Below are positions 58,237-64,000 of a DNA stretch of 64,000 bases, piece by piece. The translations under genes and the position numbers were made by a program. Numbering within the stretch: the first letter of the stretch is position 1; each line of letters opens with the position of its first letter. The stretch comes from Citricoccus sp. SGAir0253 (GTDB lineage: Bacteria > Actinomycetota > Actinomycetes > Actinomycetales > Micrococcaceae): the NCBI RefSeq assembly GCF_005877055.1, contig NZ_CP039424.1:2170001-2234000 (forward strand), in the 5' to 3' direction. Below the pieces are notes generated by a model, which saw only the letters and a program-made list of their open reading frames with translations, searched no databases and had not been told where the DNA came from.

Positions 58237-60351
58237 CTACTTCTCGCCCTTGGGCCCCAGGGTCGTCTTGGAGACGAGCATGAGGAACTCGGCGTTGGAC
58301 TGGGTGTCCCGGATCTTGTTGGTCAGGATCTCCAGCGCCTGCTGCGTGTCCAGGCCGGACAGCACCCGGCGCAGCTTCCACATGATCTTGATCTCCTCCG
58401 GGGAGAGCAGGTTCTCCTCGCGGCGCGTGCCGGAGGCGTTGACGTCCACGGCGGGGAAGATGCGCTTGTCCGCCAGCTGGCGGGACAGCCGCAGCTCCAT
58501 GTTGCCGGTGCCCTTGAACTCCTCGAAGATCACCTCGTCCATCTTGGAGCCGGTCTCCACCAGGGCGGTGGCGAGGATCGTCAGCGAGCCGCCGTTCTCG
58601 ATGTTGCGGGCGGCGCCGAAGAAGCGCTTGGGCGGGTACAGGGCCGAGGAGTCCACGCCGCCGGACAGGATGCGCCCGGAGGCCGGGGCGGCCAGGTTGT
58701 AGGCGCGGCCCAGTCGGGTCATGGAGTCCAGCAGCACCACGACGTCGCGGCCCATCTCCACGAGGCGCTTGGCGCGCTCGATGGCGAGCTCGGCCACCGT
58801 GGTGTGGTCGTCGGCGGGGCGGTCGAAGGTCGAGGCGATGACCTCGCCCTTGACCGAGCGCTGCATGTCCGTGACCTCCTCCGGACGCTCGTCCACCAGC
58901 ACCATCATGAGGTGCACCTCGGGGTTGTTGGTGGTGATGGCGTTGGCGATGGACTGCAGGATCATCGTCTTGCCGGCCTTCGGCGGGGAGACGATGAGGC
59001 CGCGCTGGCCCTTGCCGATCGGCGCCACGAGGTCGATCACGCGCGGGCCGACCAGCTTGGGATCGGTCTCCAGGCGCAGGCGCTCCTGCGGGTACAGCGG
59101 CACGAGCTTGCTGAACTCCACGCGCTTGGGGTTCTCGTCCGCGGCCTGGCCGTTGACCGAGGTCAGGCGGACGAGCGCGTTGAACTTCTGGCGGTTGCTC
59201 CCGCCGGAGCCGCCCGAGGAGTTCTCGCCGTCGCGCGGGGCGCGGATGGCGCCCGTGACGGCGTCGCCCTTGCGCAGGCCGTACTTCTTGACCATGGACA
59301 GCGAGACGTAGACGTCGTTGGAGCCCGGCAGGTAGCCGGAGGTCCGCACGAAGGCGTAGTTGTCCAGCACGTCGAGGATGCCGGCCACGGGCAGCAGCAC
59401 GTCGTCCTCGGTCACCTCGGTGTCGTCCACCTCCGGGCCGCCGCGGCCGCGGCGGTTGCGGTTGCGGTCGTTGCGGTTGCGGTTGCGGCGGTTGCGGCGG
59501 CCGGTGCCGTCGTCGTCCCCGTCGTTGCGGCCGCCGCGGCCGTCCCGGCCACCGCGGCCGGAGGACTGCTCCTGCTGGCCGCCGTCGCGGTCGCCGCGCT
59601 CGGCACGGTCGCCGCGCTCACCGCGGCCGCCCTCGCGGCCGTCCTTGGCGTCGCGGCCGTTGTCCCGGCCACCGCGCTCGGAACGGCGCCCGCGGCCGGA
59701 GGACTGCTCCTGCTCGCCCTCCTCGCGGGAGTCCCGCGAGTCCCGGCCGCCCTCGCGCGGCTCGCGGGAGTCGCGGCCCTCGCCGCGGCCCCCGCGCTCG
59801 GAGCGGCCGCCACGGCCGGACTGCTGGGCCTGGTCCTCGGAACCGGCCGGGGCCTGCTGCGCGGGGCCCTCGCCCTCGGCGGGGGCGGCGACCGCGGTCC
59901 CGGCCGCGCCGGCCTCGGCGGAGGCGCCGGCCGGGGACTCGGCGCGGCGGGAGCGGGACCGGCGGGCCGGGCGCTCGGGGGCCCGGCCGGCGTCGGCGGA
60001 GTCACCGGAGGTCTCGGCGGACGGCGCGGCGCCCGCGGTCTCGGCGGCGGGAGCGGCGGAGCGCCGGCCGTTGCGGGCGGGGGCGCCGGCCTCGCTGCCG
60101 GCGGCCTCCTGGGACGCGTCCCCGGTGGCGGGCTGGGCGGCCTTGCGGTCCGCCACGGAGCCGCCGCGCTGGTGGCTGGAGATGGCGGCCACGAGGTCGG
60201 ACTTGCGCATCCGGGATCCCCCGGTGATGCCGAGCTGCGAGGCCAGGGCCTGCAGCTGGGCCAGCTTCAGGCCGGCCAGGCCGCCGCCGGCGGCGGGGGC
60301 CTGGGGGGAAGTGCCCTCGGATGCCGTGGGCAGTTCAGTGGTTTCGGTCAC
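58237..60351 (-). CDS. rho: Transcription termination factor Rho, with large insert
   Basis: Hexameric ATP-dependent RNA translocase that ends transcripts. 704 aa, much longer than the 419-aa E. coli form. Order: a Rho_N-type helical start ([19 protein letters not shown]), then an insert of about 240 residues rich in Arg, Gly, Asp, Asn, Glu and Gln ([13 protein letters not shown]-type repeats). The RNA-binding fold continues at [20 protein letters not shown], followed by the P-loop [24 protein letters not shown] and the R-loop region. High-G+C Gram-positives such as M. luteus are known to have this type of Rho. GTG start with GAAGGAA. Confidence 0.97.
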   Translation of the reverse strand: MTETTELPTASEGTSPQAPAAGGGLAGLKLAQLQALASQLGITGGSRMRKSDLVAAISSHQRGGSVADRKAAQPATGDASQEAAGSEAGAPARNGRRSAAPAAETAGAAPSAETSGDSADAGRAPERPARRSRSRRAESPAGASAEAGAAGTAVAAPAEGEGPAQQAPAGSEDQAQQSGRGGRSERGGRGEGRDSREPREGGRDSRDSREEGEQEQSSGRGRRSERGGRDNGRDAKDGREGGRGERGDRAERGDRDGGQQEQSSGRGGRDGRGGRNDGDDDGTGRRNRRNRNRNDRNRNRRGRGGPEVDDTEVTEDDVLLPVAGILDVLDNYAFVRTSGYLPGSNDVYVSLSMVKKYGLRKGDAVTGAIRAPRDGENSSGGSGGSNRQKFNALVRLTSVNGQAADENPKRVEFSKLVPLYPQERLRLETDPKLVGPRVIDLVAPIGKGQRGLIVSPPKAGKTMILQSIANAITTNNPEVHLMMVLVDERPEEVTDMQRSVKGEVIASTFDRPADDHTTVAELAIERAKRLVEMGRDVVVLLDSMTRLGRAYNLAAPASGRILSGGVDSSALYPPKRFFGAARNIENGGSLTILATALVETGSKMDEVIFEEFKGTGNMELRLSRQLADKRIFPAVDVNASGTRREENLLSPEEIKIMWKLRRVLSGLDTQQALEILTNKIRDTQSNAEFLMLVSKTTLGPKGEK

Positions 60352-60658
60352 GAAGGTTCCTTCTCCCTCGTCAGGCGGGACCCGGCTGGAGGGGTCCCGC
60401 TACGTGTGCCCCGGCCGCCCGTAGGCCCCGACGTGCATCGGGGCGCATGGACTGGAGACCGGGATTCAGGTCCGCCGGCCATGATGATGGTCGGCGGAAT
60501 GGCGCCGGCTGGCGCCGACCGGGCCGCAGAGGGTCCGGGAGGAGTGGATCCATGATGCCGTGACAGGCCGGAGCCCGCGAGACCGTCCTCGGTCCGCTCG
60601 GTGCCTGGATCCGCACCGTCCGCCGGGGTCCCGCATGAGGAGGGACACCCGGCCGGCG
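60352..60658 (-). promoter_or_regulatory. Structured rho leader
   Basis: The 307 bases between thrB and rho hold no convincing gene but three hairpins in rho orientation: 60375-60400 (9-bp GCGGGACCC stem), 60425-60444 (7-bp GCCCCGA stem) and 60471-60498 (12-bp stem with one G-U and a 4-base loop). An open frame at 60371-60616 overlaps them; nothing supports it as protein-coding. The region could control rho levels. Confidence 0.5.
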
Positions 60659-61693
60659 TCAGCCCTGGGCGGGCTCGCCTGCGCGGTGTGCCTCCACCTT
60701 AGCACCCGTGGTGTCGACCGGCAGAACGCGGACACGCCACCGCTGCGCGGATCCGCCGAGGGCGGACTCGAGGGCCTCCCGGGCCTCGCCGGCCGCGGCG
60801 TCGCCGGCGGCCAGCACCATGACGGTGGGCCCCGCCCCGGACACCACGGCGGCCAGGCCGCGCTCGCGCAGCCGGTGCACGAGCCCCACGGACTCCGGCA
60901 TGGCCGGCTCCCGGTAGTCCTGGTGCAGCCAGTCGCGCGTGGCCGGCAGCAGCAGGGCCGGGTCGACGGTCAGCGCGTGCACCAGCAGGGCGGTGCGCCC
61001 GGCGTTCGCGGCGGCGACCGCGTGCGAGACCTGCGGGGGCAGCAGCCCGCGCGCGGTCTCCGTGCTCAGCGGCTCCTCGGGGATCGCCACGACGGGCACC
61101 ACGTCCGGGTGCACGTCCATGCGGACGGAGCGGTAGGCCCCCTCCTCCTCCCAGGACACGGACAGCCCGCCCGTCAGCGCCGGCGCCACGTTGTCCGGGT
61201 GCCCCTCCAGGGCGCTCGTCGCGTCCAGCAGGCCGGAGGCCGAGGCGCGCTCGGCGGCCGGCAGCAGCGCGTCGGCGGCCAGCACCGCGGTGGCGTGCGC
61301 CGCGGCGGAGGAGCCCAGGCCGCGGCCGTGCGGGATGCGGTTGGTGGCGGTGAGCTCGAGCCCCGGCACGTCCCAGCCGCGCGCGGCCAGGTGGTCCCGC
61401 AGGGTGGCGATCACCAGGTGGGACCCGTCCGTGGGCACGGATCCGGCGCCCTCGCCCTCCACGCGGGCCGAGAAGCCCGTGGGGACGGTGGTGACGACGA
61501 CCTCGTCGCGCAGGTCCAGCGCCAGGCCCATCGAGTCGAACCCCGGGCCGAGGTTGGCGGACGTCGCCGGGACGGAGACGCGGACGGTGAGGCCCGCGGG
61601 GACGCTCCGCCGCTCGCCGGGGCCGTGCCCGGCCCCGGCGGGGGCCCCGGGGGGCACGGCGGGGCCGGCGGTCCGGGGCTCGGCCGCGGGCAT
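60659..61693 (-). CDS. thrB: Homoserine kinase
   Basis: GHMP-family kinase making O-phosphohomoserine for threonine. 344 aa with a 30-residue Pro/Ala-rich tail at the N-terminus. Motifs: VPATSANLGPGFDSMGLAL, the ATP loop PHGRGLGSSAAAHATAV and VSGAGPTVMVLA. The ATG overlaps the thrC stop by one base (TGATG). Last gene of hom-thrC-thrB before rho. Confidence 0.96.
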   Translation of the reverse strand: MPAAEPRTAGPAVPPGAPAGAGHGPGERRSVPAGLTVRVSVPATSANLGPGFDSMGLALDLRDEVVVTTVPTGFSARVEGEGAGSVPTDGSHLVIATLRDHLAARGWDVPGLELTATNRIPHGRGLGSSAAAHATAVLAADALLPAAERASASGLLDATSALEGHPDNVAPALTGGLSVSWEEEGAYRSVRMDVHPDVVPVVAIPEEPLSTETARGLLPPQVSHAVAAANAGRTALLVHALTVDPALLLPATRDWLHQDYREPAMPESVGLVHRLRERGLAAVVSGAGPTVMVLAAGDAAAGEAREALESALGGSAQRWRVRVLPVDTTGAKVEAHRAGEPAQG

Positions 61694-62805
61694 CAGGACA
61701 GCCCCAGGGCCTCGGCCACGGCCACGACGTCGAAGGGCACCTTCTGCGGTTCGACCTCCGAGCCGTCGGCGTTGCGCAGGGCCCACTGCGGGTCCTTCAG
61801 GCCGTGGCCCGTCACGGTGATGACCCAGCGCTTGCCGGCCGGCACGTTGCCGAGGGCGTGGTGCTTGATCAGGCCGGCGACGCCGGCGGCCGAGGCGGGC
61901 TCGACGAACACGCCCTCCTTCGCGGAGAGCCAGCGGTGCGCGGCGAGGATCTCCTCGTCCGTGACCGAGTCGATCATCCCGCCGGACTCGTCGCGGGCGG
62001 CCTCGGCCTGCTCCCACGAGGCCGGGTTGCCGATGCGGATGGCCGTGGCCACGGTGTCCGGCTCGGTCACGGGGTGGCCCAGCACGATCGGCGCCGCGCC
62101 GGCGGCCTGGAACCCCCACATCACCGGGGTCCGGGTGGCCACGGCCGGCAGCTCGCCGGCGGCCGCGCCGGGGTGCGGGTTGGTGTAGGGCGCCGCGTAC
62201 TCGCGGTAGCCCTTCCAGTAGGCCGTGATGTTGCCGGCGTTGCCGACGGGCAGCAGGTGGTAGTCCGGGGCGTCGCCGAGGGCGTCGACGACCTCGAAGG
62301 CGCCCGTCTTCTGGCCCTCGATACGGTTCGGGTTGACCGAGTTGACCAGGAAGACCGGGTAGTTCTCCGAGAGCTTGCGGGCCACGTCGAGGCAGTTGTC
62401 GAAGTTTCCGTCCACCTGCAGCAGGGTGGCGCCGTGGGCGATCGCCTGGGACAGCTTGCCCATCGCGATCTTGCCGTCCGGCACGAGCACCGCGCAGGTC
62501 AGCCCGGCCTGGGTGGCGTAGGCGGCGGCCGAGGCCGAGGTGTTGCCCGTGGAGGCGCAGACCACGGCCTTCGCGCCCTGCTCCACGGCAGCGGTGATCG
62601 CCATCGTCATCCCCCGGTCCTTGAAGGAGCCGGTGGGGTTCATGCCCTCGAACTTGACCCAGACCTCGCCCTCGACGAGCGCGGACAGCGCGGGCGCCTC
62701 GATCAGCGGGGTGCCGCCCTCGCCCAGGGTGACCACCCGGGTGGACTCGCTCACGGGCAGGCGGTCGGCATACTCGCGGATCACTCCGCGCCATTGGTGT
62801 GCCAC
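61693..62805 (-). CDS. thrC: Threonine synthase
   Basis: PLP enzyme turning O-phosphohomoserine into threonine. 370 aa. The PLP lysine is in [15 protein letters not shown], the phosphate loop is [16 protein letters not shown], and [15 protein letters not shown] is conserved. The length is that of the shorter actinobacterial type. GTG start 7 bases after hom. Confidence 0.97.
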   Translation of the reverse strand: MAHQWRGVIREYADRLPVSESTRVVTLGEGGTPLIEAPALSALVEGEVWVKFEGMNPTGSFKDRGMTMAITAAVEQGAKAVVCASTGNTSASAAAYATQAGLTCAVLVPDGKIAMGKLSQAIAHGATLLQVDGNFDNCLDVARKLSENYPVFLVNSVNPNRIEGQKTGAFEVVDALGDAPDYHLLPVGNAGNITAYWKGYREYAAPYTNPHPGAAAGELPAVATRTPVMWGFQAAGAAPIVLGHPVTEPDTVATAIRIGNPASWEQAEAARDESGGMIDSVTDEEILAAHRWLSAKEGVFVEPASAAGVAGLIKHHALGNVPAGKRWVITVTGHGLKDPQWALRNADGSEVEPQKVPFDVVAVAEALGLS

Positions 62806-62812
62806 TTCTCGT

Positions 62813-64000
62813 TCAGTTCCCTTCGACGCGCAGGACGGAGACCACGTCGGTGACCACGTCCAGCTCCTTGATGGCGGTGACGGTGGAGGCGAGGGCGCGC
62901 TCCCTCGCCCGGTGGGTGATGATGCGCAGCAGGGACTCGGCCGGCTCGTGGGACGCGGGCACGCCGGTACCCTCGTGGGCGTCGTAGACGGCGTCGTCCT
63001 CGGCCAGCGGCACCTGGCGCATGGCCTCGATCGAGACGCCGTGCTCGGCGACGACCGTGGCGATCGCGGCCAGCACGCCCGGCTGGTCGGCCACGCGCAG
63101 CACGATCATGTAGCTCGTGGTGGCCTCCCCGACCTCGAGGGCCGGCAAGACGGCCTTCGGGGTGTGCGTGCGCCCCGCGCCCCCGCGCACGAGGCGGCGG
63201 GCGATGGAGACGGTGTCCCCCATGACGGCGCTGGCCGTGGGGGCGCCGCCGGCGCCGGGCCCGTAGAACATGAGGTGCCCGGCGTTCTCGGCCTCGACGA
63301 ACACCGCGTTGTAGGCCCCGTGCACCGCGGCCAGCGGGTGCTCGCGCGGCAGCAGGGTCGGGTGGACGCGCAGCACGGCGCCGTCGGTGCCGTCCTCGGT
63401 CCGGATCCGCTCGGCGATGGCCAGCAGCTTGATGACGTGGCCGGCCTCGGCGGCCGCCTCGTTGTCCGCGGCGGTGATCGAGGTGATCCCCTCGCAGTGG
63501 ACCTGGTCGAGCGAGAAGGGCGCGTGGAAGGCCAGGTTCGCGAGGATCGCGGCCTTGGCGGCGGCGTCGTGGCCCTCGACGTCGGCCGTCGGGTCCGCCT
63601 CCGCGTAGCCGAGGCGCTGCGCCTCGGCCAGGGCGTCGGCGAAGGCCGCGCCGGTGGTGTCCATCTGGTCCAGGATGTAGTTGGTGGTGCCGTTGGCGAT
63701 GCCCATGACCCGGGTGACGCGGTCCCCGGACAGGGAGTCGCGCAGGGGCCGCAGGATCGGGATCGCCCCGCCCACGGACGCCTCGAAGGACAGCTGCGTG
63801 CCGGCGTCGGCGGCCGCCCGGAACAGCTCGGAGCCGCTCTGGGCCAGCAGGGCCTTGTTGCCGGTCACCACGGCCGAGCCGTTGGCGATCGCGCGCTCGA
63901 TGAGCGTCTTGGCCGGCTCGATCCCGCCGAGCAGCTCGATGACGATGTCCGCCCGGTCCACCAGCTGGGCCGCGTCCGCGGTGTACAGCTCGCGGGGCAG
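62813..64000 (-). CDS. hom: Homoserine dehydrogenase (5' part outside window)
   Basis: NAD(P)H-dependent reduction of aspartate semialdehyde to homoserine, the branch to threonine, methionine and isoleucine. 395 codons are present; the N-terminal dinucleotide fold lies past base 64000. The frame is open to the window edge, reading [22 protein letters not shown]. The catalytic segment [11 protein letters not shown] and [15 protein letters not shown] are visible, and a C-terminal ACT domain ([20 protein letters not shown]) points to threonine feedback. First visible gene of hom-thrC-thrB. Confidence 0.97.
   Translation of the reverse strand: MPRELYTADAAQLVDRADIVIELLGGIEPAKTLIERAIANGSAVVTGNKALLAQSGSELFRAAADAGTQLSFEASVGGAIPILRPLRDSLSGDRVTRVMGIANGTTNYILDQMDTTGAAFADALAEAQRLGYAEADPTADVEGHDAAAKAAILANLAFHAPFSLDQVHCEGITSITAADNEAAAEAGHVIKLLAIAERIRTEDGTDGAVLRVHPTLLPREHPLAAVHGAYNAVFVEAENAGHLMFYGPGAGGAPTASAVMGDTVSIARRLVRGGAGRTHTPKAVLPALEVGEATTSYMIVLRVADQPGVLAAIATVVAEHGVSIEAMRQVPLAEDDAVYDAHEGTGVPASHEPAESLLRIITHRARERALASTVTAIKELDVVTDVVSVLRVEGN

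Noticed and set aside
60371-60616. 81-codon open frame upstream of rho as a leader protein
   Set aside because: Pro/Arg/Gly-rich with no ribosome site, and it overlaps three hairpins that explain the sequence better.

Overview
The window is chromosomal DNA from a very G+C-rich actinobacterium, most likely a Micrococcaceae (Micrococcus/Kocuria-like) organism. The signs are an extreme G/C bias at third codon positions, NucS mismatch repair with no MutS/MutL in view, the order hom-thrC-thrB-rho-prfA-prmC-sua5-wecA-atpI-atpBEFHAGDC, a Rho with a huge Arg/Gly/Asp-rich insert, and an actinobacterial ilvBNC attenuator. No phage, insertion sequence, CRISPR array or defence island is visible. This is a core-genome segment.

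Layout. 1-5260: branched-chain amino acid synthesis on the minus strand: ilvB-ilvN-ilvC (ilvC cut by the window edge) behind a leader peptide with Leu-Val-Val-Val codons and an intrinsic attenuator, then ilvD with its own promoter. 5360-15603: plus strand: a small unknown protein, tRNA-Lys(CTT), an M23 peptidase with a Pro/Ser/Thr linker, a Bcp peroxiredoxin, tRNA-Leu(TAG), an orphan solute-binding lipoprotein, malate:quinone oxidoreductase and an RND exporter. 15613-25603: a transglutaminase-like protein, sbcDC, a divergent ADP-ribosylglycohydrolase, a DUF222/HNH protein and a DEDDh exonuclease-BRCT protein overlapping rdgB. 25603-32530: the actinobacterial cluster rdgB-rph, MBL hydrolase-murI, DUF2017-clpS, and divergent pncB-pncA for NAD salvage. 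32555-40554: a SF2 helicase, DUF3039, an ABC exporter pair, a thioredoxin/TPR protein and a membrane protein that looks like two units fused. 40661-45541: an AI-2E family transporter, an alpha/beta hydrolase, a small zinc-site protein divergent from nucS, nucS and nagA. 45645-64000: minus strand: DUF2550, the full F1Fo ATP synthase operon, atpI, wecA, sua5, prmC, prfA, rho, thrB, thrC and hom (cut by the window edge).

Two organising themes stand out. First, at least thirteen genes (plus one with a 6-nt gap more loosely) have a TANNNT -10 hexamer ending 6-7 nt before the start codon, so their mRNAs should be leaderless; this also settles several start codons. Second, prfA-prmC-sua5-wecA-atpI are joined by four consecutive 4-nt stop/start overlaps, linking translation-termination and tRNA-modification genes to cell-envelope and ATP synthase genes. 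I found no convincing undescribed multi-gene system. The best leads are regulatory (leaderless promoters, ilv leader, rho leader, ATP synthase hairpins) and a few proteins with odd architecture.
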